Source: Bradyrhizobium diversitatis
Lineage (GTDB): Bacteria; Pseudomonadota; Alphaproteobacteria; Rhizobiales; Xanthobacteraceae
Assembly: GCF_016031635.1 (NCBI RefSeq)
Contig: NZ_JACEGD010000003.1
Coordinates: forward strand, 1-64,000
DNA length: 64,000 nt
Direction: 5' to 3'
Of the stretch, positions 55,754 to 64,000 are shown piece by piece; the first letter of the stretch is position 1; each line of letters opens with the position of its first letter. A program made the translations under genes and the position numbers. Below the pieces are notes generated by a model. That model saw only the letters and a list, made by a program, of their open reading frames with translations. It was not told where the DNA came from and did not search any database.

Positions 55754-56569
55754 TCAGAAATCGGCGAGGCCGAGCACGTCGGCCATCGAGTAATGCCCCG
55801 GCGCCTTGCCATGCGCCCACAGCGCCGCCTTCAGCGCACCATGGGCGAACAGCATGCGGTCCTCGGCCTGATGCGACAGCGTCAGGCGCTCGAACGGGCC
55901 GAGGAAGGTGACGCTGTGGTCGCCGGCGACGGTGCCGCCGCGCAAGGAGGCGAAACCGATATTGCCCGGCTTGCGCGCGCCGGTGATGCCGTCGCGCCCG
56001 CGCTCGGAATGGTCATCGAGGGTGACGCCGCGGCCGCCGGCTGCGGCCTGGCCCAGCATCAGCGCCGTACCCGAGGGCGCGTCGACCTTCATGCGGTGAT
56101 GGGTTTCGACGATCTCGATGTCGAAGCTCTGATCGAGCGCCTTGGCGACGCGCTTGACCACGGCGGCGAGCAGGTTGACGCCGAGGCTCATATTGCCCGA
56201 CTGCACCACCACCGCGCGATTGGTGACGCTCTTGATCACGGCGTTGTCGGAGCCGGACAGTCCGGTCGTGCCGATGACGTGGACGATGCCGCGCTCGGCG
56301 GCGATCGCGACATTGGCGATGGTCGCCGCCGGGACGGTGAAGTCGAGGATGCCGTCGGCATCCCTGGACATCGCCCAGAGATCGGCGGACAGCTTGATGC
56401 CGTTGGCCGGCAGGCCTGCGAGCACGCCGGCATCCTTGCCGAGCAGCTCCGAACCCGGCGCCTCCAGTGCGCCCGCCAGCACCGCGCCCTTGCTCTCGGC
56501 AATCGCCCGCGTCAGCGCCCGGCCCATCCGGCCGCCGGCTCCTGCAACAATCAAGCGCATGTCGGACAT
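55754..56569 (-). CDS. dapB: 4-hydroxy-tetrahydrodipicolinate reductase
   Basis: A 271-residue NAD(P)H-dependent enzyme of lysine and diaminopimelate synthesis. The Rossmann motif [12 protein letters not shown] is at 8-19, the substrate and catalytic segment is [17 protein letters not shown], and GTTGLSG is also present. ATG 56569 has GAGG nine bases upstream. It supplies the peptidoglycan precursor. Confidence 0.96.
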   Translation of the reverse strand: MSDMRLIVAGAGGRMGRALTRAIAESKGAVLAGALEAPGSELLGKDAGVLAGLPANGIKLSADLWAMSRDADGILDFTVPAATIANVAIAAERGIVHVIGTTGLSGSDNAVIKSVTNRAVVVQSGNMSLGVNLLAAVVKRVAKALDQSFDIEIVETHHRMKVDAPSGTALMLGQAAAGGRGVTLDDHSERGRDGITGARKPGNIGFASLRGGTVAGDHSVTFLGPFERLTLSHQAEDRMLFAHGALKAALWAHGKAPGHYSMADVLGLADF

Positions 56570-56636
56570 GGTGTGATCCTCTGAGCCGCCGTTGTAGCGG
56601 GGGGATGCAGTTCCGGCAACCGAGGGGGATCATAGG

Positions 56637-56722
56637 CCGTCATTCCGGGATGGTCCGAAGGACCAGACCCGGAATCTTGAGATTCCGGGTTCGATGCTGC
56701 GCATCGCCCCGGAATGACTGCA
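56637..56722. repeat. Bradyrhizobial intergenic palindromic repeat
   Basis: GTCATTCCGGG at one end pairs with CCCCGGAATGAC at the other, and CCCGGAATCTTGAGATTCCGGG forms the central stem. Same family as 33552-33659. Confidence 0.75.
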
Positions 56723-56725
56723 GCC

Positions 56726-57037
56726 TCAGCCCTCCTGCGGCTGCGGGCCGTCATAGCCTTCGATGATGATGAGGTCGGCGACCGAGTGCGGCTGGCGCAC
56801 CTTGATGTTGGCCTGGTACTCCGGTGAATTGTAACAGGCGAGCGCGGTCTCGTAGTCCGGAAATTCAATCACGACGTTGCGGGTGCGGCTGGCGCCTTCG
56901 ACGGTGGTGAACTTGCCGGCGCGAACGACGAAGCGGCCGCCCCATTTCTTGAAGATCGGACCGTTGGCGACGGCGTAGGGCTTGTAGCCCTCGTCACTGC
57001 TCACATCGACACGCCCGATCCAGTAGCCCTTTGCCAT
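56726..57037 (-). CDS. DUF1330 protein
   Basis: A 103-residue dimeric ferredoxin-like (alpha/beta barrel) protein: MAKGYWIGRVDVSSDEGYKPY, then FVVRAGKFTTVEG and VVIEFPDYETALACYNSPEYQ are the DUF1330 signature. The function is unknown. GGGAG before ATG 57037 supports the start. It sits between pyrF and dapB in one direction. Confidence 0.88.
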   Translation of the reverse strand: MAKGYWIGRVDVSSDEGYKPYAVANGPIFKKWGGRFVVRAGKFTTVEGASRTRNVVIEFPDYETALACYNSPEYQANIKVRQPHSVADLIIIEGYDGPQPQEG

Positions 57038-57056
57038 TGCTCTTCTCCCTTGTTGA

Positions 57057-57767
57057 TTAGCTGAGCGCTTGCACGATCTCGGCCTGGATTGCGTCGGCCG
57101 CCGCCTTGGGATCGGAGGCCTCGAGGATCGGCCGTCCGACGACGAGATAGTCGGCGCCCGCCGCGATCGCACGACCCGGTGTCATGACGCGCTTCTGGTC
57201 GCCGGTCGGTGCGCCCGCCGGACGGATGCCGGGCGTGACGAGGCTCATCTGATGGCCGACGATCTTGCGCAAGGCACCGACCTCTTCCGGCGAGCAGACG
57301 AGTCCATCGATGCCGAGCACCTGTGCCTGCTGTGCGCGCGCTTCGACCAGATCGGAGACGCCGAGCCGATATCCGGCCGCGTGCAGGTCGTCGTCATTGT
57401 ACGAGGTCAGCACCGTGACCGCGAGAATCTTCAAGCTCGATCCGCCACGCCCTTCGACCGCCGCCTTCATGGTCTGCGGATAAGCGTGGACGGTGAGGAA
57501 GGTCGCCCCCAGCCTGGCGACACTCTCGACACCGCGCATCACGGTGTTGCCGATGTCGTGCATCTTGAGATCGGCAAACACTTTCTTGCCCTCGCCGGCG
57601 AGCTTGCCGATCAGCGGCAGGCCGCCGGCATAGGCCAGCTGATAGCCGATCTTGTAGAACGTGACGCTGTCGCCGAGCCTTGCGACCATCGCCTCCGCAG
57701 CCTCCGGGCTCGACACGTCGAGCGGAACGATCAGGCGGTCCTTGGGGGCGATCTCGGCTGGCGTCAT
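57057..57767 (-). CDS. pyrF: Orotidine 5'-phosphate decarboxylase
   Basis: A 236-residue TIM-barrel enzyme that makes UMP from [12 protein letters not shown] is the N-terminal strand, [12 protein letters not shown] the catalytic Asp-Lys-Asp motif, and VVGRPILEA the phosphate-binding end. It starts six bases after the FMN reductase stop, so the two genes are cotranscribed. Confidence 0.96.
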   Translation of the reverse strand: MTPAEIAPKDRLIVPLDVSSPEAAEAMVARLGDSVTFYKIGYQLAYAGGLPLIGKLAGEGKKVFADLKMHDIGNTVMRGVESVARLGATFLTVHAYPQTMKAAVEGRGGSSLKILAVTVLTSYNDDDLHAAGYRLGVSDLVEARAQQAQVLGIDGLVCSPEEVGALRKIVGHQMSLVTPGIRPAGAPTGDQKRVMTPGRAIAAGADYLVVGRPILEASDPKAAADAIQAEIVQALS

Positions 57768-57773
57768 GTCACC

Positions 57774-58352
57774 TCACATCATGCGTTGGGAAACGTCGAT
57801 CAACTGCGCTACCAGCTCCTTCAACGCGGCGATATCGCCCTCGTTCTTCAGCCTGTCCATATCGTCATAGGCCTGGTCGGCAAAGGCGAGCGTGAGCTGG
57901 CTGGCAATCACATTGGCGTGGCACGAGGAGAGGATCAGCCGCAAGGCCTGGAGCGCGCGGGCAGCACCAAGCCGGCTCTGCGAGGCGCCGGCAAGCGCGA
58001 AGACGCGGTTGCGGAACACCTCGCCGCGCGCCTCGTGCAGCTCGTGCACGCGGCTGACCCAGTCGATCGCGTTTTTGAGCAGCGGCGGCACCGAGGCGTT
58101 GTATTCGGGCGAGACGATGAGGATGCCGTGATGGGCGCCGATCATGCGCTTGAGATTGATGGCGTGCTTGGGCACTCCGGATTTGGCCTGGAGATCGCCG
58201 TCGTAGATCGGCAGCGGAAAATCGGCCAGCGAGATGCGGGTGACGTCGACGCCGGCCTGAGCGAATTCATACGCGGCGAGCGCTGCCAGCTTCGCATTGT
58301 GCGAGCCGGTGCGCAGCGAGCCGGGAATGATCAGGATTCTGGGCGCGGACAT
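57774..58352 (-). CDS. NADPH-dependent FMN reductase-family protein
   Basis: A 192-residue flavodoxin-fold protein. The FMN phosphate loop is PGSLRTGSHNAKLA, and SPEYNASVPPLLKNAIDWVSR is the diagnostic second motif. It resembles chromate or quinone reductases (ChrR/YieF-like), and the physiological substrate is unknown. It heads the pyrF-DUF1330-dapB-gpmA cluster. Confidence 0.9.
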   Translation of the reverse strand: MSAPRILIIPGSLRTGSHNAKLAALAAYEFAQAGVDVTRISLADFPLPIYDGDLQAKSGVPKHAINLKRMIGAHHGILIVSPEYNASVPPLLKNAIDWVSRVHELHEARGEVFRNRVFALAGASQSRLGAARALQALRLILSSCHANVIASQLTLAFADQAYDDMDRLKNEGDIAALKELVAQLIDVSQRMM

Positions 58353-58409
58353 CCAATCCCATGCGTTCGGCGAAACGGGCCCGCCGCGCTAAAGGAGGAG
58401 CCGGCGGAA

Positions 58410-59009
58410 TTAATCCTTGCGATACACCCAGACGCGGGCCGGCGGAAGGTTCATCCAGATCCGTTCCGAAGCCTCTGTGGACACGCCGTGCAGCGATTTC
58501 GGGATCGGCGGCACCACCGCATAGGTGAACTGGATGAAGGGCGCGCCGGGCGCGAGCGCGGTGAAGGCGTCGCGAATGAGCCGCAGCCGCGTCAGCATCG
58601 GTTTTGTGACGAGCGGCAGGCCCGATACGACAGCGCTAGCCGGCGCGCTCAAGACATTCCAGAGCGTGTCGCGGAGGCGATAGGCATCGCCCTGCACCAC
58701 CTTGGCTTGTGGGTAGCGATCGCGCAGCAGCGCGCAGAAGCCGGGATTGTATTCGACGAGGACAAGACGCTTCTGATCGACGCCGCGCTCGATCAAGGCC
58801 GAGGTGATGGCGCCGGTGCCGGGTCCGAGCTCGACCACCGGTGCGTCCGAATCGACATCGACGTAATGAGCCATGGTCCGCGCCAGCAGCTTGCCTGACG
58901 GCATGACCGCGCCCATGTGCAGCGGCTTTTCGATCCACGACCTGAGAAAGCGCACCTCGTCATCGAGTCGAGGCTTCTTCAACGCACGCGCGGACGATGG
59001 CAATGGCAT
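58410..59009 (-). CDS. PmtA-like SAM-dependent methyltransferase
   Basis: A 199-residue class I methyltransferase. FLRSWIEKPLHMGAVMPSGKLLARTM leads into motif I VVELGPGTGAITSALIERG. This layout is typical of rhizobial phospholipid N-methyltransferases (PmtA), which turn phosphatidylethanolamine into phosphatidylcholine, and of related KsgA-like enzymes. The amphipathic N-terminus could bind the membrane. The substrate assignment is an inference. Confidence 0.8.
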   Translation of the reverse strand: MPLPSSARALKKPRLDDEVRFLRSWIEKPLHMGAVMPSGKLLARTMAHYVDVDSDAPVVELGPGTGAITSALIERGVDQKRLVLVEYNPGFCALLRDRYPQAKVVQGDAYRLRDTLWNVLSAPASAVVSGLPLVTKPMLTRLRLIRDAFTALAPGAPFIQFTYAVVPPIPKSLHGVSTEASERIWMNLPPARVWVYRKD

Positions 59010-59097
59010 GTTGGGACCGGACGGGACCGCGGGACCGCGGCGTGTCAGAAAATGGTCATAAAGACGTATAGGCCGAAGACGGTACGGTCAAGACAAG

Positions 59098-60234
59098 TCA
59101 ACTCGCCCGATTACCGAAGAAATCCTTGACCTTGGCGAAGAAACCCTCGGATTCCGGCTGGGTGTTGCCGGAGGAGAGCTTGTCGAACTCGGCCAGCAAT
59201 TCCTGTTGCTTCTTGGTGAGATTCTGCGGGGTCTCGACCACGACCTGGACATACATGTCGCCCATCTGGCGCGAGCGCAGCACCGGCATACCCTTTGATG
59301 CAATGCGGAATCGGCGGCCCGACTGGGTTCCGGCGGGCACCTTCACCTTGGTCTTGGCCTTCTCGATTGTCGGCACCTCGAATTCGCCGCCGAGCGCGGC
59401 CGTCACCATCGAGATCGGCACGCGGCAATGCAGATCGGCGCCGTCGCGTTGGAAGAACTGGTGCTGGGCCAGCGACAGGAAGATGTAGAGGTCGCCGGGC
59501 GGTCCGCCGCGGACTCCGGCCTCGCCCTCGCCGGCGAGCCTGATCCGTGTGCCGTCCTCGACGCCTTGCGGAATGTTGACCGACAGCGTGCGCTCGCGGG
59601 TGACCCGGCCCTGGCCGGCACAGGCCGGGCAGGCGTCCTCGATCATCTGGCCGCGGCCCTGGCAGCCGGGACAGGTGCGCTCGAGCGTGAAGAAGCCCTG
59701 CGACTGCCGCACGCGGCCGGCGCCGCCGCAGGTGGAGCAGGTCTTCGGCTTGGTGCCGGCCTTGGCACCGATGCCCGAGCAGGCCTCGCAGGTGACCGAG
59801 ACCGGGATCTCGATTTGCGCGGTCTTGCCGCCAAAGGCCTCCTCGAGGGTGATTTCCATGTTGTAGCGCAGGTCCGCCCCGCGCTCGCGGCCGCCGCGGC
59901 CGCGCTGACCGGCCATGCCGAACAGGTCTTCGAAAATGTCGGAGAAAGAGGAGGCGAAGCCCGCACCGAAACCGGCAGCGCCGCCAAAGCCGCCGCCCTG
60001 CTCGAACGCGGCGTGGCCATAGCGGTCGTAGGCCGCGCGCTTGTCCTTGTCTTTCAGGACCTCGTAAGCCTCGTTGATTTCCTTGAACTTGACCTCGCTG
60101 GTCTCATCCCCGGGATTGCGGTCGGGATGGAATTTCATGGCCAGCTTGCGGAACGACGATTTCAGCCTGGATTCGTCGGCGTCGCGTTCGACTTCGAGGG
60201 TCTCGTAATAGCAGCGCTTGGTGGACGTGGACAT
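59098..60234 (-). CDS. dnaJ: Chaperone DnaJ (Hsp40)
   Basis: A 378-residue type I Hsp40. The J-domain (1-70) carries HPD in [12 protein letters not shown] Gly/Phe-rich region follows, then four zinc-binding repeats ([32 protein letters not shown]), then the substrate-binding C-terminal domain. It delivers clients to DnaK. It lies 260 bases downstream of dnaK on the same strand. Confidence 0.97.
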   Translation of the reverse strand: MSTSTKRCYYETLEVERDADESRLKSSFRKLAMKFHPDRNPGDETSEVKFKEINEAYEVLKDKDKRAAYDRYGHAAFEQGGGFGGAAGFGAGFASSFSDIFEDLFGMAGQRGRGGRERGADLRYNMEITLEEAFGGKTAQIEIPVSVTCEACSGIGAKAGTKPKTCSTCGGAGRVRQSQGFFTLERTCPGCQGRGQMIEDACPACAGQGRVTRERTLSVNIPQGVEDGTRIRLAGEGEAGVRGGPPGDLYIFLSLAQHQFFQRDGADLHCRVPISMVTAALGGEFEVPTIEKAKTKVKVPAGTQSGRRFRIASKGMPVLRSRQMGDMYVQVVVETPQNLTKKQQELLAEFDKLSSGNTQPESEGFFAKVKDFFGNRAS

Positions 60235-60494
60235 GCTGAGCTCGGTCTATCCAATCGCGATTCAAGTTGGCGCGGAACAACGCTGACATACGGCGATATA
60301 AGAGCCCTTCGACCTTGCGGCAGAGGGCAGCATGGCAGCGCTGAGAATAACGGCTGGGAATTGATCGATCGTAACGGGGCCGACTTCGAGGGAGTCTTGG
60401 CCCGTCCGCCCCGACGCGACGGCCTCCCCCGCGAGGGAGGAGGCCGGTAGCGCGTGTGGGGTCCAGGTCGCCCGCATCGTCACCCTCTCGGGGC
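60235..60494. other. Spacer between dnaK and dnaJ
   Basis: No gene is seen here. A GC-rich hairpin with arms GGCCTCC and GGAGGCC at 60421-60445 lies after dnaK and may attenuate transcription into dnaJ. It has no T-tract, so it may equally be an intergenic repeat. Confidence 0.4.
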
Positions 60495-62396
<1,902 letters not shown>

Positions 62397-62500
62397 GGTC
62401 CTGATACCCTTCTTTTTGCGGCAGGTTGGCTGGGCCCAGAAGGCACCCGAACCGAAACCCCCTAAGATCAAACATCCGCGATATTGCGATGATTGAGGCT

Positions 62501-62529
62501 CATATAGGAGGGGGGGAGGGGCCCGCAAG
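62501..62529 (-). promoter_or_regulatory. RpoH (sigma-32) heat-shock promoter of dnaK
   Basis: On the minus strand CTTG, 17 bases, CCTATATG: this matches the alphaproteobacterial RpoH consensus (CTTG-N17/18-CYTATnTG). It lies about 105 bases upstream of the dnaK ATG. Confidence 0.8.
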
Positions 62530-62790
62530 GACCGAAGCTACGTTTCTGCCGCGAAAACATTGGGTTTTGAAAGATGATGTCGGGCTCAGCCGCCCTTGCG
62601 GGTGTGGAATTATTAACAGGTTCGGGCCTCGGCAAGCCCCTGCCACCCGCAACAGGCCCTGCCCTGTTGCGGCAGGGCCAAACCCGCTAAAAGGCGAACC
62701 GGCCGGACAGCCGGCGCAACTGCTTCGCGCGACAAAGCGGCCCGGCGGCCGACCATCGAACGGCCTCAATGTGAACCAATCAGAGTGCCC

Positions 62791-63732
62791 ATGAAGCTGA
62801 TCCGCCCCCTCGCCGCGCTGGCCCTCCTCGCCGTAACAGTGTTTCCGGCCCTTGCCGCCGACGCCGTTTTCCCACCTGGCTTGCGCCTCGGCATGGTGCC
62901 GCTGATCGGCCTCAGCACCGCCAAGACCTTTCCGGGCTTCGAGAGCGAGGATGGCAGTGTCAAGGTACTGGTCACCGAGCTGCCGCCGGCGGCCTATGGC
63001 GAGGTCGTGAGCGCCTTCAATGCCAATCCCGCCGGGACCAATGGCGTCACGCAGGACAAGATCGAGACCCCCGCGGGCCTCGCCTATTTCACCACCGAAA
63101 GCGGCAAGGCCGGCGATACCCCGGTGAAGCGCTATTCGATGATCGTGCCCGGCGCCGGCTTCTCCGGCTATGTCGCGGTGCAGATCCCGGAGAATGCGAC
63201 CAAGATCTACACGGATGAAGCGGTGCGGCAGATGTTTGCGAGCACAGTCACCCGCAGGCAGGTCTCGGCTGAAGAGCAGATCGCGCTGATGCCGTTCAAG
63301 ATCACCGATCTCGCCAACTTCAAGGACATCCGAACGCTCGCGCCGGGCAGCAGCATCATCCTCGCCGACGGCGATGAGAGCACGGGTTACGAGTCGAAGC
63401 CGTTCATGATTCTCGGCGTGATCGGCGCCACCCCGCAGCAGGCCGACGACCGCGCCCGCTTCGCCCAGGAGGCGGCGCTCCAGATTCCCGGCGTGCGCGA
63501 GTCGCGCATCACCATGTCCGAGCCGATTCGCATCAACGGCCAGCAGGGTTTCGAGACCCGGATCGACGGCGTCAGCGGCAAGGACAAGATCCCTGTGACC
63601 GTGGTGCAGTGGATCCGCTTCTCGACTGGCGGCGCATCATTGCGCATCATCGCCAGCGCCCCACGCGACCAGTGGCTGCCCGCCTTCACCCGCTTTCGCG
63701 CCGTTCGCGACGGCATCCAGCCGAAGGGATAG
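62791..63732 (+). CDS. Exported protein of unknown function
   Basis: A 313-residue protein with a Sec signal (MKLIRPLAALALLAVTVFPALAADA, cleavage after ALA). The mature part is a soluble periplasmic domain of mixed alpha/beta character; three segments contain Gly-rich turns (FPPGLRLGMVPLIGL, IVPGAGFSGYVAVQIP, YESKPFMILGVIGATP). I do not recognise a named domain; similar exported proteins are common in Bradyrhizobium. ATG 62791 is preferred over GTG 62785. Confidence 0.75.
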   Translation: MKLIRPLAALALLAVTVFPALAADAVFPPGLRLGMVPLIGLSTAKTFPGFESEDGSVKVLVTELPPAAYGEVVSAFNANPAGTNGVTQDKIETPAGLAYFTTESGKAGDTPVKRYSMIVPGAGFSGYVAVQIPENATKIYTDEAVRQMFASTVTRRQVSAEEQIALMPFKITDLANFKDIRTLAPGSSIILADGDESTGYESKPFMILGVIGATPQQADDRARFAQEAALQIPGVRESRITMSEPIRINGQQGFETRIDGVSGKDKIPVTVVQWIRFSTGGASLRIIASAPRDQWLPAFTRFRAVRDGIQPKG

Positions 63733-63861
63733 CTGCATCCGCAAGCGAGATGCGCTCCCTCCCTCGCTTGCTTGCGGGAGGCTTGGAGAGCGCTGTCTCA
63801 CCAGCGAAGACTCTCCCAGAGGAGAGCCTCAACCGGCCGCTTTGCGCACCATGAGGATCGA

Positions 63862-64000
63862 TCAGTTCGGCGCGCCATTCGATTCATTGTTGTTGGCAGC
63901 GGGAGTTGCCTTCGCACCGCCCTTGGCGACACCGACCAGCGCCGGGCGCAGCACGCGCTCGCCGATGGTGTAGCCGGCCTGCATAACCTGCACCACGGTG
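63862..64000 (-). CDS. grpE: Nucleotide exchange factor GrpE, C-terminal part
   Basis: Only the last 45 codons are in the window; the gene continues beyond base 64000. The visible sequence [20 protein letters not shown] followed by LVGVAKGG matches the GrpE beta domain end (family motif GY-x(3)-RVLRPA-x-V-x-V). A short Asn/Ser/Ala tail precedes the TGA. GrpE releases ADP from DnaK, which fits the nearby dnaK-dnaJ genes. Confidence 0.93.
   Translation of the reverse strand, partial: TVVQVMQAGYTIGERVLRPALVGVAKGGAKATPAANNNESNGAPN

Overview
The right-hand 35 kb of this window is core chromosome of a Bradyrhizobium-like alphaproteobacterium (Rhizobiales). The evidence is the infC-rpmI-rplT-pheS-pheT block, the dnaK-dnaJ and grpE heat-shock genes, uppP, an fzlA-like gene next to queG, the codon use, and many GC-rich palindromic intergenic repeats of bradyrhizobial type. 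The left-hand 28.5 kb is a genomic island that ends at the 3' end of a tRNA-Leu(CAG) gene (28514-28600), with a tyrosine recombinase (26894-28429) beside it.

Island, left part (1-5000). This is a loose set of accessory genes: a compact phage-type ATP-dependent DNA ligase, a small hypothetical protein, a frameshifted zinc-ribbon remnant, a PP2C phosphatase, an XRE regulator and two exported proteins of unknown function.

Island, defence cassette (about 4.8-26.9 kb, all on the minus strand). It reads mcrB-mcrC, then MAD1-MAD2-MAD3-MAD4-MAD5-MAD6-MAD7-MAD8, then an Mrr-type endonuclease. The eight middle genes match, in order and domain content, the methylation-associated defence system (MADS): small HTH protein, HsdM-like adenine methylase, AAA ATPase, MAD4, HsdS-like specificity subunit, NERD/double-kinase/P-loop protein, MAD7, and a giant HerA-like ATPase. 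Consecutive genes overlap by 1-29 bases, so they look like one translationally coupled unit. Two families of modification-dependent restriction genes (McrBC upstream, Mrr downstream) enclose the methylation-based system. The whole cassette lies between two imperfect 104-bp direct repeats (4781-4884 and 26776-26879) that end in a tRNA-Ser 3'-end-like sequence, which suggests a discrete integrated module. Tandem repeats before MAD1 look like its operator.

Core chromosome (28.5-64 kb). The order is tRNA-Leu, an NDUFA9-like protein, uppP, fzlA-queG, a thioesterase, an NTF2-like protein, an alpha/beta hydrolase, infC (AUU start), rpmI, rplT, pheS, pheT, a TauE-type transporter, an amine oxidase, and a YiiX-like hydrolase. 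A metal block follows: csoR-like repressor, shared operator, copper P-type ATPase and nikR. Next come a CysZ-like membrane protein, an EmrAB-type pump, nth, a DUF2244 protein and an Ada-like methyltransferase. A minus-strand cluster then holds gpmA, dapB, a DUF1330 protein, pyrF, an FMN reductase, a PmtA-like methyltransferase, dnaJ and dnaK, the last with a clear RpoH promoter. An exported protein and the 3' end of grpE close the window. A DUF559 endonuclease gene bounded by a perfect 39-bp inverted repeat sits between pheS and pheT.

No rRNA genes, CRISPR arrays or recognisable IS transposases were seen.
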